Positions 50,417 to 59,942 of a stretch of 64,000 nucleotides of DNA are shown here, in pieces (position 1 is the stretch's first letter; every line of letters begins with the position of its first letter). Below the pieces are notes generated by a model, which saw only the letters and a program-made list of their open reading frames with translations, was not told the DNA's origin and ran no database searches. Source of the DNA: Hymenobacter sp. YC55 (GTDB taxonomy: Bacteria > Bacteroidota > Bacteroidia > Cytophagales > Hymenobacteraceae); assembly GCF_029433095.1 (NCBI RefSeq), contig NZ_JARNTX010000001.1, positions 1,178,001 to 1,242,000 on the forward strand, in the 5' to 3' direction. The position numbers and the translations under genes are program-made.

Positions 50417-50981
50417 AGGAATAGAGTAAAATGAAGTAGCTCGGAATGAAGATGTAATTATATTTAAAATGATCTTATTAATGATGAAGATATGGTGAGT
50501 ATGGCTTAAATGGGCCTTAATTACGCCCTAAAGCTATTTTATTGTGCTCTATTTGTCTGTATATAAAAAACTATTTTATTGGAATATTTATTAAAAATGA
50601 AAAATATAAAATATAATTATTTTTATTTTGCGGGTGAAGGGTTGTCTTTTCGTTGGTAGTGCAGGCAGGTAATCGGATTAGGTAAAATGCCACCAAACAC
50701 ATCTGTTCGTGGGCTTTGGTGCTAGCTAAAAGCTATAGGATATAGATGAGCTTCAGGGTTAAAATAGAATTAAAACAACTTCATTTGTATTTCATCTTTA
50801 ATTTTTGTGTCCTCCATCGATTTGTTGGCCTGCAGCTAAAAAAAACGGCTATTTGTGGGTTAAGATTCGCGCTAATAGCAAGCGCGAAAGAGCAAGTAGA
50901 CGCGTTGCATAGTCCAGGAGCGAGTTTTATCCCCGTATCTTCGGCCAATTCGTTCTGCGTTCCACACCTAGTTTCTCCCAC
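50417..50981. other. AT-rich divergent intergenic region
   Basis: 565 bp between the NRPS-PKS operon (minus) and the response regulator (plus). It is much more AT-rich than the flanking genes, with several A/T runs (50510-50640). I found no clear TAnnTTTG promoter facing either gene, no riboswitch-like fold and no further gene. It presumably carries both promoters and any site for the OmpR-type regulator. Confidence 0.6.
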
Positions 50982-51659
50982 ATGAAAATTCTGTTGGTGG
51001 AAGACGAGCCCAAAGTGGCGTCGTTTTTACATAAAGGCCTCACCGAGCAGCAACATTCCGTTGAGGTAGCCACGGACGGACCCACCGGGCTACGCATGGC
51101 CCTGGCCGGTTCTCACGACCTTATTATCCTCGACAATTTGCTGCCGGGCCTGAGTGGACTTGATGTATGCCGCCAAGTACGAGCCCTTAATTCTGCCGTA
51201 CCTATTCTGATGCTCACTGCCTTAGGTGAGACAGACGACAAAATCAAGGGTCTCGACGCCGGCGCCGACGATTACTTGGTAAAGCCTTTTGCTTTTCAGG
51301 AGCTGCTGGCGCGCGTACGTGCTTTGGTGCGTCGTCGTCCTGAATCCAATTCTTCGGCGGCTATCCTGCACCTTGCCGATCTTACACTTGACCCAAGCAG
51401 CAAGCGAGTGCAGCGGGCTGGGCAGCCTATTCAGCTTACGGCCCGTGAGTTTTCGTTGCTGGAATACCTCCTCCGCCACAAAGGCCGCGTTATTTCCAGA
51501 GTCGACATACTCGAGCACGTGTGGGAAACCAGCTTCGACACGGGGTCCAATGTGATTGATGTGTACATCAATTTCCTGCGTAAAAAAATCGACAAAGACT
51601 TTACGCCCAAGCTAATCCATACGCTAGTAGGCATGGGCTACGTGATGAAGGAAGAATAA
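50982..51659 (+). CDS. OmpR-family response regulator
   Basis: A 225-aa protein. Receiver domain (about 1-115) with phosphoacceptor Asp51 in LIILDNLLPG, Lys in DDYLVKPF, and a C-terminal winged helix (about 130-225, SRVDILEHVWETSFD). It partners with the histidine kinase 95 bp downstream. It is divergent from the biosynthetic operon, so control of it is possible but not shown. Confidence 0.93.
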   Translation: MKILLVEDEPKVASFLHKGLTEQQHSVEVATDGPTGLRMALAGSHDLIILDNLLPGLSGLDVCRQVRALNSAVPILMLTALGETDDKIKGLDAGADDYLVKPFAFQELLARVRALVRRRPESNSSAAILHLADLTLDPSSKRVQRAGQPIQLTAREFSLLEYLLRHKGRVISRVDILEHVWETSFDTGSNVIDVYINFLRKKIDKDFTPKLIHTLVGMGYVMKEE

Positions 51660-51754
51660 ATTTCGATAGAGAGCAACGGTAACGTAGTGGTGCTGATAGG
51701 TGCAGCTAGGTTACGGGCGATGCTTGCCTCTTCTAAAATTAAAACCACTAAAAC

Positions 51755-53155
51755 ATGAGCATTCGTCTGCGCTTGGCACTGCAGTTTGCTGCCATCCTAG
51801 CTGTTACGCTGCTGCTGTTTTCGGTGGTGATTTATTACTTCACCTACCAAGCGCGGCAAGAGTCGTTTACGCAAAGCTTGTTTGCGCGCGCTCGTATTGT
51901 GGCGCACGTCTACTTGGATGGTACCAACCGAGCCGATGAAGCTAGCCGAACTTCGTATCGCCGGTATTTGCGCCAGTTCTACCGTACTTTGCCCGAAGAG
52001 GAAGTGCGGGTATACAATACCTCCAACCGGGTAGTGTTTCGGGAAGGGCAGCCCACTGAAGTGCCTATACCCATCAGCTTGCTTATGGCGGTTCGCCAAA
52101 AGGGCAGGCAAGTGCAAATAGGGCCTAATTTTCATCAAACAGTAGGGCTGCTTTACCGAGATGCGCGCCGCGGCGACTTTGTCGTCGTCGCCTCTTCGGT
52201 TGACCTTGATACCCGCGACCGGCAGTTGGGCTTGCGCAACATCATGATTGGTGGGCTATTAGCTTCCTTGGTCATTGTGGGGATAGGGGGGTGGTTTTTC
52301 GCCGGCCAAGCCTTGAGTCCCATGCAGAAAGTGGTGCGTGAGGTCGACAGCATCACCGTTTCGGATTTGCACCGCCGCCTCTCGCAGGCTGATGGCTACG
52401 ACGAAATAGCGCACTTAGCGAAGCGCTTTAATCAACTGCTCGACCGGCTTGAAGTGGCCTTTGCCGGGCAGCGCACCTTTGTGCGCGATGCCTCCCATGA
52501 GCTACGCACGCCGCTCACGGTGCTGATTGGAGAATTGGAAGTAGCCTTATTGCAGCAAGAGCGGAGCCCTCAAGAGTACCGCCGAGTTTTGCAAAGCACC
52601 CTCGATGCCGCCCGCTTGCTGAAGGACCTCACCAATGGCCTGCTGCAAATTGCCCGCGCGTCCGACGACCCCTCGCAGGTGCCCTTGACCACAGTGAGAA
52701 TGGATGAGCTGCTACTGCAAGCCCACGAGGAAGTACAGCGTCGGCATCCTACCTGCCGTGTCGACTTAGAGTTTGGTGATATTCCGCCCAAGGTGCGGCA
52801 ACCCTTTGCCGTACGTGGCAACGAGGCATTACTGCTGTCGGCTCTGCTGAACGTGCTGGAAAATGCCTGTAAGTTTTCAGCCGGTTCCGAGGAGCCGGTG
52901 CTAGCTGTGCTTTCAACAACAGCCACTGATGTGGTATTAGAAGTGCGCGACTATGGCGTAGGCATGAGTGAGGCTGACCGTCAGCAAGTGTTCGTCCCGT
53001 TCTTCCGGGCCGAAACAATGCGCGCCATTCCTGGGCACGGTATTGGGCTGCCGCTTACTGCCAAAATCATGTCGTTGCACGGCGGATCTGTGCGGGTTGA
53101 AAGCCAATTGAATCAGGGCACGCAGGTGTGGCTAGAGTGGCCTGCATTGGGATGA
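51755..53155 (+). CDS. Sensor histidine kinase
   Basis: A 466-aa protein. A first membrane helix (about 8-32), a periplasmic sensor (33-155), a second helix (about 160-185), HAMP (to about 237), HisKA with His248 in DASHELRTPL, and HATPase (N-box ENACKFS, G1 DYGVGMS). It phosphorylates the preceding regulator. The periplasmic part has no recognised ligand domain; it resembles metal/stress-type sensors in layout. Confidence 0.92.
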   Translation: MSIRLRLALQFAAILAVTLLLFSVVIYYFTYQARQESFTQSLFARARIVAHVYLDGTNRADEASRTSYRRYLRQFYRTLPEEEVRVYNTSNRVVFREGQPTEVPIPISLLMAVRQKGRQVQIGPNFHQTVGLLYRDARRGDFVVVASSVDLDTRDRQLGLRNIMIGGLLASLVIVGIGGWFFAGQALSPMQKVVREVDSITVSDLHRRLSQADGYDEIAHLAKRFNQLLDRLEVAFAGQRTFVRDASHELRTPLTVLIGELEVALLQQERSPQEYRRVLQSTLDAARLLKDLTNGLLQIARASDDPSQVPLTTVRMDELLLQAHEEVQRRHPTCRVDLEFGDIPPKVRQPFAVRGNEALLLSALLNVLENACKFSAGSEEPVLAVLSTTATDVVLEVRDYGVGMSEADRQQVFVPFFRAETMRAIPGHGIGLPLTAKIMSLHGGSVRVESQLNQGTQVWLEWPALG

Positions 53156-53339
53156 GAGTTTTAACTCTAGTGTGCTTGGTATAAAGCGGTTGGGTAGTAT
53201 CTATTCTGCCTAGGTGCAAATTAATTTGGTTTTAACTCTTTTTTAACTGTGTCTTAATTACGGCCCCGTAGACTTGTAAAAATTCCAGTGCAGCCTAACT
53301 CAATTTGAGTTGATAGCTTGGTTCTTCACTAGCCTCCCT

Positions 53340-54959
53340 ATGTCAATTAAAGCTCAGGCTCCAATCCAAACGGCGGCTTCAACCTCTTCGGCTGCCTCGC
53401 CTCTCAAGGCTGGCTACCTGAGCAACCTTGGCAAGGATATTCCATCCGGCTTAGTGGTTTTTCTGGTGGCTTTGCCACTTTGCTTAGGTATTTCGCTCGC
53501 CTCGGGTGCTCCTTTGCTGGCGGGCATTATCACGGGCATAGTGGGTGGGGTGATGGTGTCGTGGCTTAGCGGCTCACAACTTAGCGTGAGTGGTCCTGCT
53601 GCTGGTCTTACGGCTATCGTTCTGGCCGCTCTCCAAACATTGGGGTCGTTCCAGGCCGTACTGGCCGCTACGGTCATAGCGGGAGTACTGCAAATAATAA
53701 TGGGCTTAGTTCGGGCTGGTATTATTGGGCTGTACTTCCCCACTTCAGTTATCCGGGGCATGTTGGCCGCTATTGGCCTTATTCTGATTCTCAAGCAAAT
53801 ACCGCATTTGCTTGGCGCTGATACGGATTATTTCGAAGACATGACGTTTCTGCAGTTCGACGGGCAGAACACGTTTTCGGCCCTGAGTGGCGCTTTGCGT
53901 TCCTTTGGCTGGGGCTCAGCTTTGATTGGGATGCTGTCGCTGGGCTTGTTGCTGCTTTGGGAAAAAGTGCTGAGCAAGCGCTTTGCTCTTCTCCGAATGA
54001 TACCCGGGGCACTGGTAGTTGTGGTGCTTTCCATTGCACTTAGCTCGCTGCTAGACCTTACCTTACCCGTGTTGCGCGTGCGGCCCGAGCACTTGGTGCA
54101 GCTGCCAATTGTATCGTCTTGGAACGACTTGCTGAATATTTTCACGCAGCCCGACTGGTCAGCTTTCAGTCGGTCGTCTACTTATACGGTGGCTTTCACC
54201 ATTGCCATTGTAGCTTCTCTGGAGAGCTTGCTCAGCGTGGAAGCAGTGGATAAGCTCGATCCGCACAAACGCGCTACTCCTACCAACCGCGAGTTGATGG
54301 CGCAAGGAGCTGGCAACGTGGTGAGTGGTCTGCTAGGTGGCTTGCCCATGACGGCCGTGATTGTGCGTAGCTCGGCCAATATCAATGCCGGGGGCCAAAC
54401 CAAAGTTTCTGCTTTCTTCCATGGCTTGTTGCTATTGACTAGCCTGCTTTTCCTGGAAACAATTCTCAACAAGATTCCGCTTTCGGCGCTGGCAGCGGTG
54501 TTGTTGCTGGTGGGTTACAAGCTTACCAAACCAGCGCTATACAAAACACAGTGGAAACTAGGCTGGCAGCAGTTCCTGCCTTTCATCGTGACCATCTTGG
54601 CCATTTTGTTCACCGACTTGTTGAAAGGGGTTACCATTGGGTTGGTCGTAGGGATATTCTACATCCTTAAAACCCACTACGAGTCAGCTTTTTTTATGCG
54701 CGCCACGCCCGAGTTGCAAGGCACCGGAGTGTATCATCTTAAGCTGAGTGAGCACGTTTCGTTTCTAAACAAGGCCAGTATTGTCCGCATATTAGAACAG
54801 TTCCCGTCTGGAACTCATGTTATCATCGATGGTACTGAATCACAGATGATTGACTATGATGTGTTGGAAGCTATTGCCAACTTTCGTCAGACAGCTTTGG
54901 AACGGAGCATCAACCTGGAACTGCGTGGTATTCCGTTGGTCGAAGTGATTGGCCACTAA
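53340..54959 (+). CDS. SulP family anion transporter with STAS domain
   Basis: A 539-aa protein from ATG 53340 (TTG 53310 is also in frame). About ten to twelve hydrophobic helices with the SulP pattern (DIPSGLVVFLVALPLCLGI, SGPAAGLTAIV, LGGLPMTAVIVRS), then a cytoplasmic STAS domain (about 430-539, HVIIDGTESQMIDYDVLE). Substrates of the family are sulfate, bicarbonate or other anions; the specificity cannot be read here. It lies 184 bp after the kinase. Confidence 0.9.
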   Translation: MSIKAQAPIQTAASTSSAASPLKAGYLSNLGKDIPSGLVVFLVALPLCLGISLASGAPLLAGIITGIVGGVMVSWLSGSQLSVSGPAAGLTAIVLAALQTLGSFQAVLAATVIAGVLQIIMGLVRAGIIGLYFPTSVIRGMLAAIGLILILKQIPHLLGADTDYFEDMTFLQFDGQNTFSALSGALRSFGWGSALIGMLSLGLLLLWEKVLSKRFALLRMIPGALVVVVLSIALSSLLDLTLPVLRVRPEHLVQLPIVSSWNDLLNIFTQPDWSAFSRSSTYTVAFTIAIVASLESLLSVEAVDKLDPHKRATPTNRELMAQGAGNVVSGLLGGLPMTAVIVRSSANINAGGQTKVSAFFHGLLLLTSLLFLETILNKIPLSALAAVLLLVGYKLTKPALYKTQWKLGWQQFLPFIVTILAILFTDLLKGVTIGLVVGIFYILKTHYESAFFMRATPELQGTGVYHLKLSEHVSFLNKASIVRILEQFPSGTHVIIDGTESQMIDYDVLEAIANFRQTALERSINLELRGIPLVEVIGH

Positions 54960-55262
54960 AGACCCCTGTGTTTGCCAATTGACAGATGTACTGCTTAACC
55001 CCGCCTAGCTTGTTTGCACGGCCTTGTGTACGACACCAGTAACGGTGAAGGAGTTACAAGAAAATGAAGACGTTGTGACGAAACTAGAGCACATCTACAG
55101 CACGAAAACCATGAAACACGCCGAATAAAAGCCAATAAAGTACACGGTATTAATGCATAAAACAGCCTCTAAAAGGAGGGTAGTGCAAACAGCTAGAAGG
55201 AATTAGGCGCCCCGCCGAAGAAAATGAAGATTTGATGCACACAGTGAGTTAGCATTAACCGT

Positions 55263-55289
55263 CTTGCCGTTCCGGCAAGTTTATTTTAT
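55263..55289 (+). terminator. Hairpin with T-rich tail
   Basis: CTTGCCG (55263-55269) pairs with CGGCAAG (55273-55279), then TTTATTTTATT. Possible distal terminator for the SulP transcript. Confidence 0.5.
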
Positions 55290-55305
55290 TAGTTAAGTGT
55301 GGTTG

Positions 55306-55338
55306 AAACCGCCGTGGCCTTTGGCTGCGGCGGTTTTT
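55306..55338 (+). terminator. Terminator-like hairpin
   Basis: AAACCGCCG and CGGCGGTTTTT form a 9-bp stem followed by T5. It lies 111 bp before the oxidoreductase ATG. Confidence 0.7.
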
Positions 55339-55448
55339 CGCTTACTAACAACTTCGTAACAAGCCAGCCAGTGCAAAACTTCGGTTTCGACCGGAGCCGA
55401 CTTCGGGCCCGCGGTTGCGTATGCTGTAGCTCCACTAACGTCACAGCA

Positions 55449-56396
55449 ATGCAAGCAGCATATTTCAATCAGTATGGCCCTGCCGAGGTACTGCAGTATG
55501 GCGAGTTGCCAACGCCCATTCCCAAGGCCAACCAACTACTAGTCCGCGTGCGCGCTAGCAGCGTCAACCCGGTTGACTGGAAAATGCGAAAGGGAGAGCT
55601 GAAATTTGTCACCGGCTACAAATTCCCCAAGATACCTGGCCGCGACGTAGCTGGCGAAGTAGTAGCAGTAGGCGACAATGTTACGCGGTTTGCGCCCGGC
55701 AACCGTGTGTACGGCATGCCCAGCGACGGAGTGGGCGGGGCCAACGCGCAGTTTGTTGTGCTGGAAGAAGCAACAGTAGCGTTTATCCCGGAAAAGCTGA
55801 GCTTCGAGGAAGCAGCAGCAGTGCCCTTGGCGGCTCTAACAGCTTTACAGGGCTTGCGCGACAAAGCGCAACTGCTTTCCGGCGACCGAGTGCTAATCAA
55901 TGGGGCCTCCGGTGGCGTAGGGTCCTTTGCCGTGCAGATTGCTAAAGCCTTGGGCGCCGGCGAAGTCACCGGCGTAGCAGGGCCTGACAACCAGGACTTG
56001 GTACGCAGCCTCGGGGCAGACCGGGTCCTGAACCACAAAGAGCACGACTTCACAAAGGACTTAAGCCGCTACGACATCATATTCGATGCCGCTGGTAAAA
56101 GCTCTTTTGTAGCCAGCAAAGCTGCATTGCGGCGCAATGGTCGTTACGTGACTACCACGCCCGATCCCACCAACCTTCTTGTTGATACGGCTGCGGCCGC
56201 CTTTTCCGATAAGACGACGCACATATTCGTGGCCAAAAACAGCGGCTCCGATATGGCCCTGATTTCTGTTTGGTTACAAACTGGTACCATTCGCGTTATT
56301 GTCGATAAGACGTTCCCACTGCAGGAAATTGCCGAGGCGCATCGCTACAATGAAAAAGGTAGTGCCGCGGGAAAAATTGTGCTGACCGTGGAATGA
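55449..56396 (+). CDS. NAD(P)-dependent quinone oxidoreductase / MDR alcohol dehydrogenase-like
   Basis: A 315-aa protein. GroES-like N-terminus (VRVRASSVNPVDWKMRKGE), no structural-zinc cysteine set, and a Rossmann domain with NGASGGVGSFAVQIAKALGA. It matches zeta-crystallin/quinone reductase-type members of the MDR superfamily, using NADPH. The ATG at 55449 starts at the family N-terminus MQAAYFNQYG. A terminator follows. Confidence 0.88.
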   Translation: MQAAYFNQYGPAEVLQYGELPTPIPKANQLLVRVRASSVNPVDWKMRKGELKFVTGYKFPKIPGRDVAGEVVAVGDNVTRFAPGNRVYGMPSDGVGGANAQFVVLEEATVAFIPEKLSFEEAAAVPLAALTALQGLRDKAQLLSGDRVLINGASGGVGSFAVQIAKALGAGEVTGVAGPDNQDLVRSLGADRVLNHKEHDFTKDLSRYDIIFDAAGKSSFVASKAALRRNGRYVTTTPDPTNLLVDTAAAAFSDKTTHIFVAKNSGSDMALISVWLQTGTIRVIVDKTFPLQEIAEAHRYNEKGSAAGKIVLTVE

Positions 56397-56417
56397 TTTG
56401 AACGGGTTTATAACAGC

Positions 56418-56452
56418 AAAAAGCCCCCTCTGCAATTTGCAGAAGGGGCTTT
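56418..56452. terminator. Bidirectional terminator
   Basis: AAAAAGCCCC... and GGGGCTTT flank TCTGCAA/TTGCAGA, making a long nearly perfect stem between the convergent oxidoreductase and aminopeptidase genes. Confidence 0.85.
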
Positions 56453-56499
56453 ACCTAGCTCATGGGTCACTCCGTGCAGAGTGATGACAGATAAGTGCT

Positions 56500-58980
56500 C
56501 TACTTAGCCTGCTCAATCTCAGTTACAGCCTTATCGATAATGGCTTGTTGAGCGGCGGATACAGGCTTGTCCTTGTCTTTCGTAATGCTCTGTAGCAGGC
56601 CAATTATGGGCTTATCGGCACCGCGCGACTTGTATTGAATGCCGATGGCCTTAATCCGGTCGACGCCTTCAGTGAAAGCGGCAGGATCTTGGAGGCGGGG
56701 CAGCATGGTTGCAATGTCTTCGAGCATCCCAAACTTGCCTTGGGGGCCAACAGCATCAAACTTATTACGGATATAAGCCCACTCGGCAGTGCCGCCAGCC
56801 GTGGCGTACACAGCTGATACGGCTTGCGTCAGCGAGGCATGTTCGTCTGTCTCAAAGGCCTTGGCTTTCGTTAAAGCCTGCGCCGGATCGGTGAGGGCTA
56901 AGGCTTGGAGAGCTGCACCTTGCACGCCGTAAGACTTGCTGTCGGCTAGCTGCTTGGCGAAGGTTTTGGCGTCTTTCTTGTCTTTCAGCTTGGCCAAAGC
57001 AACAAGAGCATTGCCTAGCACAGCAGTTTCTTTCTCGCTGCTAACCAGCTTGCGGATAGCAGGAGCGGCCGCCTTTGCCACGGCCTTGTCTTCTAGGTCG
57101 AGGCGCTCCAGCGTGAGCGTGCGTAAGTTGGCAAACTTGTCGCGCAGGCCGCTAATGAGCAGCGTGCGGGCAGCCGTGTTGGTTTTCTGCTCTTTGGCAG
57201 CGGCCAACAGGGCCTCACGGCGGTCCAGATACAGGGGCGCGTGGGCGTACTGATACGCGTATTCAGCTATAGTTTTGTTTTCAGTGGGCTGCCAAACCAG
57301 CGTCTTCTCAGCGTCTACGTTCACCAAGTCGGGCTTGCTGTCGAGCGGCATGAGGAAGGTTTGGGTGGCTTCGGTCATGGTTACGCGCTGGCGCTGGGCT
57401 TTGCCCTTCACGTAGTAGTCGATGGCGAAAGGCAATTGGAATACGTCACCGGGCTGCGTTTGCTTTACCGTTACGGCCTGTACTTTTTTGGCCGCATCCC
57501 AAGAAGACTCAATCGTGACAACGGGGTGGCCGGCCCGGAAATACCACTGGTTGTAGAACCAGTTCAGATCCTGACCCGAAACGGCCTCCATGGCGAGGCG
57601 CATTTGGTGGGCTTCCCCGTTGCCGAGGGCATTGTCTTTGAGGTACTTCTGAAGGCCCGCGAAGAATACGTCGTCGCCGAGGTAGGTGCGCAGCATGTCC
57701 AGCACGGCACCGCCTTTCTGGTAGCTCACCAGGTCAAACATCTCTTCTTTGTCGCCGTAGTGGAAGCGCACCAGGTTTTTGGTGGCATCGGGGGGGCTAG
57801 AGAGGTAGTTGCGCAGGTTGCGGTAGTTGTGGGCGTCGGCGGCATCGGCCCCGTACTTGTGCTCGGCGTAGAGGCCTTCTGAGAAGTCGGCCATCGACTC
57901 GTTAACGGTCAAGTTGCTCCAGCTTTCAGCCGTCACGTAGTCGCCAAACCATTGGTGAAACAGCTCGTGGGCAATTACAGACTCGTTCTGATACTGGCGG
58001 TCGAGGAGTTCCCGGTCGGTCATTTGCACAAAGTCGCCGTGCAGCGTGGCCGTGGTGTTTTCCATGGCGCCGCTCACGTAGTCGCGCACCACAATTTGGG
58101 CGTACTTGTTCCAGGGGAATTCCACGCCCAAGCGGGTCGAGAAGAACTCCAGCATGTCGGGCGTGTTGCCGAAAATCTGCTTGGCGTAGGGGGCGTATTT
58201 TGGCTCCAGGTAGTAGCTTACTTCCTTGCCGCGCCACGTTTCCTTATAGATTTTGAAGTCGCCGACGGCCATCATAAACAGATAGGGCGCGTGCGGCATG
58301 TCCATCTTCCAGGTGTCGGTCCGTAGGCCGGCTTCCGCGGGCTTCTGGCTTACCAGCGCCCCGTTGCTGAGCGTCACGTACTTGGCCGGCACCGTCATGC
58401 TGATTTCCGAGGTGGTCTTCTGGTTGGGCCGGTCGATGGTAGGAAACCAAACCGAGGAAGCTTCCGTCTCGCCCTGCGTCCAGATCTGAACGGGCTTGCC
58501 TTTCTCGGTGCTGTCGGGATTGATGAAGTACAAGCCCTTGGCATCGGTAATAGCCGCGCTGCCCTGCGCTTTCAACTCGTCGGGCTTGGCCGTGTACTCG
58601 ATGTAGATGGTGTAAGCAGTGCCCGGCGCCATGGATTTGCCGAGGTTGATGCGCAGGTTGCTTTGGTCGTAGTCGAACTTCAGTTTCTGCTGCTGCTCCC
58701 CGTTCATCAAGGCCACCGCCTTAATATCCATGCCTTTGGCATCGAGGCGCAACGAGTCGGTAGGGTAGGCGTGGGGCTTGAGCGTCACCCACTCTTTGCC
58801 GTAGAGGTAGCGCTTGGCGTAATCGAAGCGCACATCAAGCTTGGTGTGTACCAGGTCGTTGATTTTGGTGGCCGACGCCCGATAGGGGCCAACCGGCTCG
58901 GCCGGTGCCGCAGGCGCCTGGCCCTGTGTGTTGGCACTGGCCGCCAGAATCAGCAAGCTCAGTGCAGAAATGTGCTTCAT
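56500..58980 (-). CDS. M1-family aminopeptidase (gluzincin)
   Basis: An 826-aa secreted protein: signal peptide (about 1-19, ending ASANTQ), M1 N-domain, GAMEN motif (304-308), zinc motif HELFH (His338, Glu339, His342) with the third ligand Glu in NESMADF (about 361), and a HEAT-like helical C-terminal part (about 600-800). It removes N-terminal amino acids from peptides, probably in the periplasm. Length normal. A single-gene transcript is likely. Confidence 0.92.
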   Translation of the reverse strand: MKHISALSLLILAASANTQGQAPAAPAEPVGPYRASATKINDLVHTKLDVRFDYAKRYLYGKEWVTLKPHAYPTDSLRLDAKGMDIKAVALMNGEQQQKLKFDYDQSNLRINLGKSMAPGTAYTIYIEYTAKPDELKAQGSAAITDAKGLYFINPDSTEKGKPVQIWTQGETEASSVWFPTIDRPNQKTTSEISMTVPAKYVTLSNGALVSQKPAEAGLRTDTWKMDMPHAPYLFMMAVGDFKIYKETWRGKEVSYYLEPKYAPYAKQIFGNTPDMLEFFSTRLGVEFPWNKYAQIVVRDYVSGAMENTTATLHGDFVQMTDRELLDRQYQNESVIAHELFHQWFGDYVTAESWSNLTVNESMADFSEGLYAEHKYGADAADAHNYRNLRNYLSSPPDATKNLVRFHYGDKEEMFDLVSYQKGGAVLDMLRTYLGDDVFFAGLQKYLKDNALGNGEAHQMRLAMEAVSGQDLNWFYNQWYFRAGHPVVTIESSWDAAKKVQAVTVKQTQPGDVFQLPFAIDYYVKGKAQRQRVTMTEATQTFLMPLDSKPDLVNVDAEKTLVWQPTENKTIAEYAYQYAHAPLYLDRREALLAAAKEQKTNTAARTLLISGLRDKFANLRTLTLERLDLEDKAVAKAAAPAIRKLVSSEKETAVLGNALVALAKLKDKKDAKTFAKQLADSKSYGVQGAALQALALTDPAQALTKAKAFETDEHASLTQAVSAVYATAGGTAEWAYIRNKFDAVGPQGKFGMLEDIATMLPRLQDPAAFTEGVDRIKAIGIQYKSRGADKPIIGLLQSITKDKDKPVSAAQQAIIDKAVTEIEQAK

Positions 58981-59084
58981 GAAAGGAAAGTGAGTGAAGA
59001 AAGAGGATTCAGGCCCTAAAGATGTGGACTTCAGTCTGAAGTTGCCCGCTTTCTTAAAAGAAACAGCCTATACGGCCACATGCA

Positions 59085-59942
59085 TCAGTCGCCGCCGCAA
59101 CCACCGCAGCCAGAGCAGCCACTATCGCCACCGCAACCACTATCACCGCCACTGTCGCCGGCGCAGCCGCTGCTATCGGAGTCGGCGTGGCCGGCGCTAT
59201 GGCTGTCGAAGGTGTCACTGTGTTCGTGCCAGCTGGAGTCGGCCCCGCCAGAGTCGCCTATGTCGGCGCTGGTATCGTAAGCCGGCTCCGGAATTTGGCG
59301 CAGTTCCCGTTCCAGCTGACGGCCTACTTCGGAAGTGAACGAAGGCAGCAGAAACACCACGCCCCCGAGCTGCTGGCTGAACTGGTGAGCATCGACGGCG
59401 TTGCTGGCGGCTCGGCTGGCAAAATCTTTATCGAGACGAGCTAACTCGCTTTCGGTGGCCTCCTGGAGTTGCTTGCCGCTCGAAGTGAAGTAGCGTGTGT
59501 TAGTCAGACGCCAAAACCAGTGTTGCGAAAACAGCTGTCCGGTGCGAGCATTTGCTTCGATAAGCTGGTAATACGCCCGCGCGCTCTGAGCTTTCTCGAA
59601 AATCATGCGCACGTATTGCTTGAACGGTATCCGCAGCTGATTATCGGCCCGGAAAGCGTCGAGTAGCAGTTTTTCGTGCGGCAAAGCTTGGTGGGTGGCT
59701 AGCTTGAGCCCACCTATCACGAACTGCTGCCACGTGATTGAGTCTTGCGCATGCGGCTGATATTGCTCGGTGCTGATGGCCAGTACCTGCTGGCGCAGCA
59801 AATCGAGAAACGTGACGCGCAGCAGTCGGCGCAAACTAGGGTCGTGGTACTTTTGGAGCAGCAACAGCAGCTCGGCGGGGGAGTGCGGGGGTAGGCTGGT
59901 AATCATGTTTTGCGACGGAAACGAAGTTTGGGTAGCAGCCAA
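59085..59942 (-). CDS. Hypothetical protein with Gly/Cys/Ser-rich tail (TIGR04222-like)
   Basis: A 285-aa protein, helical over its first 200 residues (PAELLLLLQKYHDPSLRRLLRV). It ends in a very unusual tail of Gly, Asp, Ser and Cys (SGCGGDSGCSGCGGCGG). TIGR04222-type membrane proteins end in similar Gly/Cys tails. Its start overlaps the end of the upstream gene by 40 bp. Function unknown; the tail may bind metal or be lipid- or disulfide-linked. Confidence 0.6.
   Translation of the reverse strand: MAATQTSFPSQNMITSLPPHSPAELLLLLQKYHDPSLRRLLRVTFLDLLRQQVLAISTEQYQPHAQDSITWQQFVIGGLKLATHQALPHEKLLLDAFRADNQLRIPFKQYVRMIFEKAQSARAYYQLIEANARTGQLFSQHWFWRLTNTRYFTSSGKQLQEATESELARLDKDFASRAASNAVDAHQFSQQLGGVVFLLPSFTSEVGRQLERELRQIPEPAYDTSADIGDSGGADSSWHEHSDTFDSHSAGHADSDSSGCAGDSGGDSGCGGDSGCSGCGGCGGD

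Larger units (their letters stand above)
54960..55448. other. Intergenic region after SulP
   Basis: 489 bp without a credible gene. It holds two hairpins: CTTGCCG/CGGCAAG at 55263-55279 with a T-rich tail, and AAACCGCCG/CGGCGGTTTTT at 55306-55338. The oxidoreductase frame could be read from 55299, but a downstream ATG at 55449 fits the family start. Confidence 0.6.

Noticed and set aside
57241..57882. 213-aa antisense ORF in the aminopeptidase gene
   Set aside because: It is completely antisense to the M1 peptidase catalytic region and lacks domain features; it is a shadow frame.
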